DNA of 17,326 nt, from positions 1 to 17,326 of the forward strand of contig CAZIJP010000048.1 in assembly GCA_964539615.1 (NCBI GenBank), read 5' to 3'. The position numbers were made by a program, and so were the translations under genes. The notes under the pieces were generated by a model. The model had not been told where the DNA came from. It made no database searches and was given only the letters and a program-made list of their open reading frames with translations. This DNA comes from CAYRFE01 sp964539615. GTDB taxonomy: Bacteria; Macinerneyibacteriota; Macinerneyibacteria; Macinerneyibacteriales; CAYRFE01. Below, piece after piece: positions 1 to 7,431 of the stretch (positions are counted from its first letter, which is position 1; each line of letters starts with the position of its first letter).

Positions 1-179
1 GCCAGCTTTCTTTTATTCTCAGCATCAGCCATGCGATTAACAGTATCTTCTTCCATAGACATTCGATACCTATTCGCTGGATTCGTAGGATCGTTATATA
101 CCCGCTTGCTCCAGTCATCGCTTCTAAGCTTCTGATCATTTTCCTTGCTTCTACGTCTTATTTCATCAGCCATACCCAT
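1..179 (-). CDS. Small charged protein, unknown, 3' end cut by window
   Basis: An open frame of 59 complete codons runs off the left edge, so the length and C-terminus are unknown. The visible part begins MGMADEIRRRSK, is highly charged and hydrophilic, and contains DPTNPANRY near residues 30-38. I see no membrane segment or signal peptide. The ATG at 179-177 is chosen because it has the strongest ribosome binding site in the window, AGGAGG seven bases upstream. A second ATG two codons later is too close to that site. The gene follows the coiled-coil gene after 18 bases, so it belongs to the same late transcript and is probably another virion or virion-assembly protein. I do not recognise a family. 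Confidence 0.7.
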   Translation of the reverse strand, partial: MGMADEIRRRSKENDQKLRSDDWSKRVYNDPTNPANRYRMSMEEDTVNRMADAENKRKL

Positions 180-186
180 ATTATCA

Positions 187-192
187 CCTCCT
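187..192 (-). promoter_or_regulatory. Strong Shine-Dalgarno site
   Basis: The minus strand reads AGGAGGTGATAATATG, a full match to the 16S anti-Shine-Dalgarno core with a 7-base spacer. It decides the start of the partial gene at the left edge and predicts higher translation than for the neighbouring genes, several of which rely on coupling or weak sites. Confidence 0.75.
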
Positions 193-197
193 AATGC

Positions 198-2066
198 TTA
201 TAATTTCTTTTCTTCGTAATAGTGGTTTTCAGACGTCGTTGCACTCTCACTATCACTGGAAGAGTACCCCATGCTAGCAGAAGCATTAACAGCATTCATG
301 GCACTCGCTGCAAGCTGTGCATGGGCGTTCATTATTCCCTCTGTTCCTTTGGCCTGCAATTCTTTGAGCGCCACGTAACCTGTTTTTACGGCTTCTATGA
401 TTGCAACCCCTTTTGAAACATCAAGTTTTGCCTTCTCTATGGCCGCATTCATTTCTGAGATCTGGGTGGAGTATTGCATTTCTTGAGCTCTGATTTCTGC
501 GGTATAAGCTGTCGCCTCTGATTCAAAAGCTCTGATTTGGATATCCGACGTCTGCGTCTCAGTTAAAAGCTCAGCCTTATAACCATCAATTTTTGCGAGA
601 TATTCATCAATCTTTTGCTGGTTTGTTTGAAGCACATTGGCTGCAATGCTCTTTTGAATTTCGATTTCTGCTTTTTTGGCTTCTACTTTAGTCTGATAGG
701 CCCTTACTCTTTCTCCATAAGCCTCGGCTCTATGCCTCTCACTCTCAACTTGAGTTCCATAAATATCAGCTTTTATTTTTTCAGCTTCAAGCCCGGCAAC
801 ATAGACTTCCGTCTGTGCTTTGAATAAATCAATTTTTAATTGTTGAATCTCAACCTTGACTTTTGTTGATTCCATTTCAGTCGCATACAAACTGATCAGG
901 GTGTCAAGAGCCTTAACTTCTGTGGCATAAATATTAACAAGTGTTTGCTGAACGTCCGCACTAACTCTTATGCCTTCCATTTGAGCTTTATAAATTTCAA
1001 CAACGGCCAATTCTGATCTGATCTTCGTCTCAAACACAGATGCTTCTGTCTGATATTGTTCTAATTTTAATTTTTCCTTAGCAACCAAAGCGTTAAAAAC
1101 TTCGATGGCTTGCAAGGCCACTGATTTTGCGGCTTCGAACAATCTGTCTTGTTGTCGCTGGAAAAAATCAATCAGGGACGCTTCGATCTGTCGAGCCTGC
1201 TCTACGGTGAATTGTGTGTTTTTTTGCGCCAATTCGGCCTGATTGATGATTATTTCTCTGTTAAGCTGATCATTTTTTCTGGAGATTTCATTGCTTACTT
1301 CCAATAATCTTGCGGCAAATGCCCCGGATGGTAAATGCATCCCTGTGGCCGAAAACTGGTTTTCAATTTCCCGGTAAAGGCGTTCGTTTTCTACTCTTTG
1401 ACGCTCTGTACCACGGGTATAAATATCAGCCTCTACTTCAACAGAAAGGCCTGTCCCTCCATTTTCAATATCGGATAATATTTTAGTGAATAAAGCGACT
1501 CTGATATCAGAATTATACGCACCTTCATAATATTGAAAATTTGTGGGGGTGGAGATGGTCTCCAATGGAGATAATACAGCGTCAAAAACAGGTAAAGTAA
1601 TATTAGGTGGGTCAGGAATTGCGATATCGGTTAATTTCGGTGCGGCCGGGAACACCATTTCCGGTTTATCCGGTATTTCAACGGACTCAATACTCGTGTT
1701 ATCTGTCGGGGCATTTCCAACGGAGATTTCAGGAGCCAAATAACTTATTTCGGTAAAAGAAATATCTTCACTTGGGACAGAAACATCAATTTCAGGAACA
1801 GTTGCTAAAACAGGACTGCTTGGGAATATATTGTCAAATGCAGGGAACGATTCTAAAGCAGCAGAAAATTTTGGCCTTGCATTATAATCAATAGGCGTTA
1901 TTCCCGGGGTTTCAATATTTTCAAGGGCCTCAACACTCGGAACCTCTAATTCCTGTAAAAGGGTTTCAAGTTGGTCCTTATAATTCTTTGCTTCTTCGAT
2001 TGCGTCTTGAGCATATGATTCAGCCGAATCAAATCGGCCTGAAACCAATTCGTAAGCATATGTCAT
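198..2066 (-). CDS. Long coiled-coil virion (tail/appendage) protein
   Basis: A 622-aa protein of unknown exact role, probably a tail or appendage structural component. It has three parts. Residues 1-45 are a short helical start. Residues 52-175 are rich in spaced prolines (P54, P58, P65, P75, P82, P85, P91, P98 and so on), a PxxP-like extended pattern I associate with phage tail proteins. Residues about 185-575 are almost pure heptad helix, and a Ser/Ala-rich tail follows (585-622). Between 310 and 457 all twelve aromatic residues sit in one heptad position (310, 324, 338, 345, 359, 380, 394, 415, 422, 436, 450, 457). Later aromatics shift by steps equal to +4, as at coiled-coil stutters. 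The ATG overlaps the stop of the upstream CAP-domain gene by one base (TAATG), indicating translational coupling. It is not a convincing tape measure because it lies far downstream of the connector and has no membrane segments. Confidence 0.75.
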   Translation of the reverse strand: MTYAYELVSGRFDSAESYAQDAIEEAKNYKDQLETLLQELEVPSVEALENIETPGITPIDYNARPKFSAALESFPAFDNIFPSSPVLATVPEIDVSVPSEDISFTEISYLAPEISVGNAPTDNTSIESVEIPDKPEMVFPAAPKLTDIAIPDPPNITLPVFDAVLSPLETISTPTNFQYYEGAYNSDIRVALFTKILSDIENGGTGLSVEVEADIYTRGTERQRVENERLYREIENQFSATGMHLPSGAFAARLLEVSNEISRKNDQLNREIIINQAELAQKNTQFTVEQARQIEASLIDFFQRQQDRLFEAAKSVALQAIEVFNALVAKEKLKLEQYQTEASVFETKIRSELAVVEIYKAQMEGIRVSADVQQTLVNIYATEVKALDTLISLYATEMESTKVKVEIQQLKIDLFKAQTEVYVAGLEAEKIKADIYGTQVESERHRAEAYGERVRAYQTKVEAKKAEIEIQKSIAANVLQTNQQKIDEYLAKIDGYKAELLTETQTSDIQIRAFESEATAYTAEIRAQEMQYSTQISEMNAAIEKAKLDVSKGVAIIEAVKTGYVALKELQAKGTEGIMNAHAQLAASAMNAVNASASMGYSSSDSESATTSENHYYEEKKL

Positions 2067-4147
2067 TATGATAAATCCTTATTCTTGGAATCTATTTTTT
2101 GTGTTGCATAAACTTTTAAAAAGTTGTCTGTCATATCTGCACTGAAAGTGAAATTGTCGTTGATATACTTTTCAAGATTTGTGGTATCAAACGCACCAAA
2201 TCCACCCCATGCGCCTGGCTTCCCCCCAAAAACTTGGCAAAAATAAACAAAGTCATTGTCGCCAAAAGCGATTGAAACCCCTGTCTCAGTGAAATCTTCG
2301 AATAAAATATTTTCTCTGTGCCCGGGAGAATCCATCCAGGCTTGAACCCAATCTGAAAGTTCAAACGTGTCTAAGGTAGCCATCCCAATATTTTCTCCAA
2401 CCAAGCAATACGGCTTTGGCCTGTTTATGCAATATCCCGCATCCTCTGCCCGGCTGTAATAAGTTGATCCATCGGAGCCGATATGTTCATTCATGGCGTT
2501 TACTGCCATGTCTTTTGCCTGGCGGATTGCGGCTGTTTGTAATATGTGATTTTGGATTAATGCCCCAAGCCCCCTCGTTGTCCTCTCGATATTAATCAAG
2601 TCGAAAAGGTCTTTCTCTGACCCTGAAAGAATTTCTTTCAATCTGTATTGAATGTTAATGCCAGCTTTAATTGGGACACTGCCACCGGCATAACTATTGA
2701 ACCAAAAGGCATCAAAAACCACCCAGGCCAGTACCTGTGTTGTATCTTCACTATCAATAGGCATGTATGATTCACCTACACCGAGAGTTGAACAAATATT
2801 TGCCCTATTACATGCCAAATCAGGGCGATCCTGGACAACCGTTCCATCTGAGTCTTCGCTCCATGCGGGTTCAGACCAGTCACCGTCAATAAATGAATCG
2901 TAAAGATTTGTAACAGATGCCTTCATTTGTGCTGAATACGGAATAAGATCAGTAAAATCTGGACCGAATAATGGATTATAAAAAATAGCCTCTCTTGTTA
3001 TAGACCCCATACCTGTGGGCCAGCTATATCCTGAAATAGTTTGGAATTCAGTTTCCCAGGATTCTTTTCTAAAACTGTCATCCTTTTTAAAAGAATAAGC
3101 AGATGGATGGATATCGTATTCAGGAAGTTCAATGGATTTAAAAGATGATAATGTAACATCCCATGGAATGTAACTGAGGCCGATATTGTTATCTTCAAAA
3201 GCCCTTTGAACAAGCACTTCTGTTCCAGAATCATATACCCCACCAACACTTGCACCAGAGACATGGATATGCAGGCCAACACCACTTGACCCCTCGACCA
3301 TCTTAACCGTCCAGGTCTCGGTAATAGAACCCAAAACGTCTCCAATTATTTTGCTATTATCAAAACCACCTGAACTATGTTTATAAATATTTGTGATCTC
3401 AGCCGATGCCCTTGTTGTTGAAAAAGTAATGTAGTCTCCAATTTCCCATTCTGAAGATGTTGAGTAAAAAGCATTGGGTAATATTTTAAAATAAAGACCC
3501 ATAAACTCAGTCGACACGCTGCCGGAACCATTGACCAAATCTAACATTGCATCAAAGTTCCAGTCATTCACATCTTCGTTATAAGGGCCTATCGTATTGA
3601 TGTTTGAACCGCCTGATAATATCCAAACAAAGCCCATGATAGCATCTGGAATATTGCCTGGTTGATCCACTAAACCCCAACCAGGAGTGTTTTCTTCAAA
3701 CGTTGATGAATGTTGCAACTGCACAAGAGGAGAAAAATCCGAATCAGCAAGCAAGGTTGAAATTTCAGTAAAGGTGTTTTTCCCGAAGAGCATGGTATCG
3801 TTTGTGATATCCCAAGCCACTGCTTCGTCACCATTTTCAGATGAGACAACAACAGTTAAAATATTCTCAACAATAATTTCTGCCAGAACTTCCAAAGGCA
3901 TAGGTTCTACCCAAATCTTACAAGCCTGGTAATTAAAAATCTTAACGCATTCCACATAAACGCCGTCAGCCAACCACACCCGGCGGACACCTTGTTTTAA
4001 TTTTTGAAAACTCATTTCCTGCTTTAAGATTTCCATTTGGCTGTTCGCGGGACCAATAAAATTTTTGGCTCGTTTGGTGTCTCCGCCGCATAAAATTTTA
4101 TTCGGATTAATTCTTATCAAAGCTGTGGCTCCAATGATAATAAGCAA
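2066..4147 (-). CDS. Large putative virion protein with C-terminal CAP/SCP domain
   Basis: A 693-aa protein. Residues about 513-640 form a CAP (SCP/PR-1, PF00188-type) domain: NIERTTRGLGAL at 519-530, H555, GENIG at 584-588, W604, GHRENIL at 609-615 and YFCQVFG at 635-641. These are the hallmarks of bacterial CAP domains. C573 and C581 could form a disulfide. The first 500 residues are unrecognised, beta-rich and rich in Trp, Tyr and Gly, probably the part that joins the virion. There is no signal peptide, unlike typical secreted CAP proteins. The start is uncertain. The frame opens with TTG directly after the upstream stop (TGATTG) and has a poor ribosome site. M38 (4036) and M45 are alternatives, although residues 1-37 read like real protein. 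It lies between the repeat protein and the coiled-coil protein in the appendage block, so a host-surface role is inferred. Confidence 0.8.
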   Translation of the reverse strand: MLIIIGATALIRINPNKILCGGDTKRAKNFIGPANSQMEILKQEMSFQKLKQGVRRVWLADGVYVECVKIFNYQACKIWVEPMPLEVLAEIIVENILTVVVSSENGDEAVAWDITNDTMLFGKNTFTEISTLLADSDFSPLVQLQHSSTFEENTPGWGLVDQPGNIPDAIMGFVWILSGGSNINTIGPYNEDVNDWNFDAMLDLVNGSGSVSTEFMGLYFKILPNAFYSTSSEWEIGDYITFSTTRASAEITNIYKHSSGGFDNSKIIGDVLGSITETWTVKMVEGSSGVGLHIHVSGASVGGVYDSGTEVLVQRAFEDNNIGLSYIPWDVTLSSFKSIELPEYDIHPSAYSFKKDDSFRKESWETEFQTISGYSWPTGMGSITREAIFYNPLFGPDFTDLIPYSAQMKASVTNLYDSFIDGDWSEPAWSEDSDGTVVQDRPDLACNRANICSTLGVGESYMPIDSEDTTQVLAWVVFDAFWFNSYAGGSVPIKAGINIQYRLKEILSGSEKDLFDLINIERTTRGLGALIQNHILQTAAIRQAKDMAVNAMNEHIGSDGSTYYSRAEDAGYCINRPKPYCLVGENIGMATLDTFELSDWVQAWMDSPGHRENILFEDFTETGVSIAFGDNDFVYFCQVFGGKPGAWGGFGAFDTTNLEKYINDNFTFSADMTDNFLKVYATQKIDSKNKDLS

Positions 4148-5281
4148 TCATCTGATTTTCCCACGGACATGTCTTATAATACCTTCATCTACGGGACCTG
4201 ATTCCATAGAAAGCTTTAACGGCTCTATTTCAAGACTCATTGCGCCAGGGTCTGATTTACTGCCTGACATGCTATGTTTTAAGATAGGTAAGGAACATGT
4301 TATGTCCGCCACTTCGCCGGTATACCCTGTGGCTGTAAAACTTGGTATCGATAATGAACAAATTATATTTGCTGTCTCACCTGTAATAACCTTACATGAA
4401 GCCTGTAACGAAGGCAAACCTATTGAAATACTATTGTTCCCGCCATGTGTAGCTGATATGAATAAATTAAGACTTTGTATTTTGGCATCAAGCTCAGCGA
4501 CAATTGGGGTTGAGGCTTGAATATCTAACTGTTCAATCACCGGAATATTCAGGTCAATGTATCCTCCTGATGTTGCCTCCAAGGAAAGTTTTGGCATACT
4601 TCCATTCAATGAGGCAATCTTTTCAGAGAACAATTCACCAGTTAAAGAAATTTCAGGAATTTCTGCTTCAATCAATCCTCCACTTTCTCCGCCCATTTCA
4701 AACCCAGGGAGAGACATAGACATGAACGGTTGGGTAAGCACATCGCCTACAAGGATAATATCTTGAGTAGAGAAAATTAATTTAGGGGGTGCTGGTGTAA
4801 TTCTTGTACCAAGAACAATATTAGCAAAAGCAGATAAGTTCATTCCAGTTGGTAATGGATATATAATGTCCCCAGATCCTGCAAAAATTTCATTTGAACC
4901 GGAAATATTTAATATTGCAGAATCATTTGATACAACAGTCTTATGGCCATACATCTGAATATTTGAGTCATTGAAAACAAGTCTGGCAGGAGAAACAAGA
5001 ATAGCTGCCCCTCCTTTTGCTGCAACAGTCCATACGCCAGGCGTGATGCTTGTGCCTGGACCTAAAGCAAGAATCCCAAGATCATTAAAAATTACTTGTT
5101 TATGACTGGAGATAATTTCTACATTTGGTGAACTAAAAAGGATCTTTGTTGGAATAACTACAATAGATGAATGTCCATCTACAACTATATTAGGAGATGA
5201 AAAAGATATACTTGGAACCGGCATTGCAGACGATTCGCCATAAACAATAATACTATTTACTTTCGCGGTATATGAAGCCAT
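4148..5281 (-). CDS. Repetitive beta-rich tail/appendage protein
   Basis: A 377-aa protein made almost wholly of two families of short repeats. In the N-terminal half a hydrophobic-F-(S/N)-x-x-(N/D)-I pattern, often ending in Gly, recurs around residues 27, 49, 65, 103, 124 and 170; SSPN(I/V) appears twice, at 28-32 and 50-54. In the C-terminal half a (I/L/M)-P-x-(L/I/F)-x pattern recurs at prolines 192, 209, 230, 247, 290, 313, 332 and 354, with a degenerate copy near 269, spaced 17-23 residues. Such repeats suggest stacked beta strands, as in fibre shafts or beta-solenoids. I have seen similar leucine-proline repeats in prophage tail proteins, but I cannot name the family. The ATG at 5281 has TAGGAT upstream. 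The gene is AT-rich and abuts the next gene with no spacer. Confidence 0.75.
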   Translation of the reverse strand: MASYTAKVNSIIVYGESSAMPVPSISFSSPNIVVDGHSSIVVIPTKILFSSPNVEIISSHKQVIFNDLGILALGPGTSITPGVWTVAAKGGAAILVSPARLVFNDSNIQMYGHKTVVSNDSAILNISGSNEIFAGSGDIIYPLPTGMNLSAFANIVLGTRITPAPPKLIFSTQDIILVGDVLTQPFMSMSLPGFEMGGESGGLIEAEIPEISLTGELFSEKIASLNGSMPKLSLEATSGGYIDLNIPVIEQLDIQASTPIVAELDAKIQSLNLFISATHGGNNSISIGLPSLQASCKVITGETANIICSLSIPSFTATGYTGEVADITCSLPILKHSMSGSKSDPGAMSLEIEPLKLSMESGPVDEGIIRHVRGKIR

Positions 5282-5292
5282 TTTTATTTATC

Positions 5293-6183
5293 CTACCATG
5301 GAATAAGCTTTAAATAGGATGAAAACATAATTGACACAACACCGCCACCGAGATATTCATCAAATTGACTTATATCTATAGTATGTTTTCCTTCCCCCAA
5401 AGCAATGAAATCATAAGGACTCCATTGATACCAACCAGATAAACCAGGATATTTTATAAGAGCAGGATCAGCTTCAAAATAACTCGAAGGTCTTAAATCA
5501 ATCCACAAAGAAGCGTCTGTTCCAACCACCCAAAAACCATAAAAAGGAAGTTCATTTATTTCTAAATCATGAGATATAAACTCTGTATCTACTTCTAAAA
5601 CAATATTAGTTGTTTCTGATAAAGGTTCATCTCCAAAATATTTGGCTGGCAAAATAGCAATTTGTCTTTCAGAAGCCATTGTGGATTCAGATAATGTAAA
5701 TTCATATCCATTATCGAAAGAGATATAAGTTTCTACTGGAATAGATTCTTCAATAGGCTCCCATATAAAGCGCCAATGATTTGATGTAGTTTGAATTTGC
5801 CAAGTGTCAGGATCAGATTCAATCTCAGTTATAACAGCAGACGCGAAAGAGTCTTGAAAAATGATAACTGTATCTGGATCTGGTGTAAAAGATAATAAAT
5901 TAAGATATCCAGGTACTTCAACAGGAACTGAATTATGACATCCAACTTCAAGTTCAAAAATGCCATCAGTGACCGTGACTACAATATTTTGTTCTAAAAG
6001 TTCATCGGTGTTATTTTGAATAAATCCTGAAGAAGATTTTGCCCATCCACCAGGCTGAACAGCGATAGTTGCAGAGGCGGTACCAAATTTTTCCTCAGAG
6101 GCTACTTCAATAAGAAATATTTTATATTCAGCTTCAGTTAATTCTCCGAATCCAAAATTAAATTGTAATGGAATTGCTGCCAT
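5293..6183 (-). CDS. Hypothetical appendage protein, possible carbohydrate-binding jelly roll
   Basis: A 296-aa acidic, beta-rich protein with no family I can name. Residues 1-25 include a Phe/Gly-rich stretch (FNFGFGEL). Residues 30-100 look like one beta domain. Residues about 150-296 are rich in Trp and Tyr (W218, W227, W251, W254) and end with GKHTIDISQFDEYLGGG and a final beta strand, a layout that resembles the last strands of galactose-binding-like or carbohydrate-binding jelly rolls. That resemblance is by eye only. The ATG at 6183 has GAGGTGG upstream. The gene is among the most AT-rich in the window. Position within the appendage block suggests a surface-exposed virion or receptor-binding accessory role. 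Confidence 0.7.
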   Translation of the reverse strand: MAAIPLQFNFGFGELTEAEYKIFLIEVASEEKFGTASATIAVQPGGWAKSSSGFIQNNTDELLEQNIVVTVTDGIFELEVGCHNSVPVEVPGYLNLLSFTPDPDTVIIFQDSFASAVITEIESDPDTWQIQTTSNHWRFIWEPIEESIPVETYISFDNGYEFTLSESTMASERQIAILPAKYFGDEPLSETTNIVLEVDTEFISHDLEINELPFYGFWVVGTDASLWIDLRPSSYFEADPALIKYPGLSGWYQWSPYDFIALGEGKHTIDISQFDEYLGGGVVSIMFSSYLKLIPW

Positions 6184-6207
6184 GATACCACCTCAATAAG
6201 ATTATAC

Positions 6208-6651
6208 TTATGCGTTTTCCAGTTGACCAAATCCACCTGCAAAATTAATCTGGAACAATTTAGTATCAGGAGTGTCGTAATCAGCTCCAAAATCAATACA
6301 CATGACAACAGTCTTAGAAGCATGAGTATCGTTATAAACTATGGCAGAACCAACAGTCGGAATAGCCCCTCCAGTGGCTGTCCACGTAACGCTATCAGCG
6401 GCAATATCCACTTTATTGTTTACGGTATCGATTGATGCAGCGACATTTGTTAAAGTATCTCCACCAGTGGTATATCCATAGCCATTAGCTATTTCAGAAG
6501 CAGACACAGACGCATATGTTGAATGCGTATCAGGATCAAAAGCGAAAGCAGAGCCCAAAAGAATTATTTTCAATGTATCATCTTCGATATCATGTTCTTT
6601 ACGAAGAGTTTCAAGCATAAATTGATGTGAATATGTACTTACAACTGCCAT
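6208..6651 (-). CDS. Small phage structural protein, beta-rich
   Basis: A 147-aa protein of a type I recognise as common in phage tail or virion gene clusters but whose function I cannot name. The pattern is a short helical start, then LKIILLGSAFAFDPDTH (27-43), a VSASEIANGYGYTTGGDTL stretch (49-67), strands around VTWTATGG and IVYND, and a C-terminal FGADYDTPD/LFQINFAGG region. There is no signal peptide or membrane segment. It starts with ATG at 6651 with AAGGAT upstream and sits between two other beta-rich small virion proteins. A minor tail or head decoration component is the likeliest role. Confidence 0.72.
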   Translation of the reverse strand: MAVVSTYSHQFMLETLRKEHDIEDDTLKIILLGSAFAFDPDTHSTYASVSASEIANGYGYTTGGDTLTNVAASIDTVNNKVDIAADSVTWTATGGAIPTVGSAIVYNDTHASKTVVMCIDFGADYDTPDTKLFQINFAGGFGQLENA

Positions 6652-6688
6652 TTTGTTTATCCTTATTGATTATTTATGTGTTTATCAA

Positions 6689-7411
6689 TTAACTTGCAGG
6701 GAGTGTCAAGGAAACAGAATCTACAGTGGTTGTCCCGCCAACTGTTATGGAGGTATTGGACAAATTAAATTGAGACCCGCTGGTGGCCACACCTCCATCC
6801 ATCCGAATAGCTGTTACACTGGCTCCTAAAACATAATCATTCGCATAGAACCTGAACCAACCGGCAGATCCTGCGACAAGTCCTACTCCTGACCAAACCT
6901 CACCAGCTTCTTTGTGCAAAACGCCTGAAGCGACTTCACCAAAATTAATACCATTATCAGCAGAACCGCCGGTAAAAGGCCCACTTGATAAAGTAATCGA
7001 TACAAGCTTGCTTCCAGTTTCAGTAGCATCTGCGCTTACTGGTTGAGAGCCTGTGAATACGTCAACAATGCAGTTCCTGAACAAATCGACGAAAGCTCCT
7101 CCACGGGCACCGGCCAGGACCACTGTATCTCCTGCTGATTCATTCGTTAAAGAAGATGACGCAATCTCAAGATATCCGTTCGCAACTGCCAATATTTCAT
7201 AGTTACCGTCATTTGATGTTGAACCAGAAACTGTAACAGTATCTCTACGAATGTAATCTCCAAGCCCATTACCTGAATCAAGGATCCTGTCTCGGCCATA
7301 TGTGCCGGTCCCTGATTCAAACGAAATGGTAGTGGCTACAATTAAATTAGCTGCTTCTGCCTTTTTGTCTAATAATGCGTTCCTCAAGCCTGTAGAAAGT
7401 CGTAATGCCAT
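6689..7411 (-). CDS. Beta-rich phage virion protein with inserted Ig-like module
   Basis: A 240-aa protein. The N-terminus MALRLSTGLRNALL (1-14) and the C-terminal two thirds (GAFVDLFRNCIVDVFTGSQP at 105-124, GEVWSGVGLVAGSAGWFRFY at 170-189, then SNTSITVGGTTTVDS) belong to a family I recognise from phage structural clusters. Residues about 23-100 look like a separate beta module spliced in: it contains DRILDSGNGLGDYIRRD and VSGSTSNDGNYEI and ends ESAGDTVVLAG. That DTI-GDxI-VSGSxxNDGxY pattern also occurs by itself in other phage virion proteins. The ATG at 7411 has AAGGAAAC upstream. The role is probably tail or surface decoration, placed just downstream of the tail/stabilisation protein. Confidence 0.75.
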   Translation of the reverse strand: MALRLSTGLRNALLDKKAEAANLIVATTISFESGTGTYGRDRILDSGNGLGDYIRRDTVTVSGSTSNDGNYEILAVANGYLEIASSSLTNESAGDTVVLAGARGGAFVDLFRNCIVDVFTGSQPVSADATETGSKLVSITLSSGPFTGGSADNGINFGEVASGVLHKEAGEVWSGVGLVAGSAGWFRFYANDYVLGASVTAIRMDGGVATSGSQFNLSNTSITVGGTTTVDSVSLTLPAS

Positions 7412-7431
7412 AATGTTTCCTTATAATGAAA

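Noticed and set aside
198..2066. Tape-measure protein
   Set aside because: It is long and coiled coil, but it has no hydrophobic segments or lysozyme-like domain, is placed far after the connector, and no tail-tube or assembly-chaperone genes precede it.
2998..3345. Minus-strand 115-codon frame inside the CAP-domain gene
   Set aside because: It is a shifted frame within a continuous long gene that shows uniform protein character, with no sign of programmed frameshifting.
4109..4151. ATG at 4151 as start of the CAP-domain gene
   Set aside because: This ATG is in a different frame from the 693-aa protein and leads only to a short peptide, so the TTG at 4147 or M38 is preferred.
4065..4520. 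Plus-strand open frame of 151 codons over the junction of the CAP and repeat proteins
   Set aside because: It is antisense to two coding genes, with no recognisable domain and no gap or promoter around it.
4148..5281. CRISPR-like or DNA-level tandem repeats in the repetitive gene
   Set aside because: The repeats exist at protein level only. The nucleotide copies are diverged, irregularly spaced and inside a continuous reading frame.
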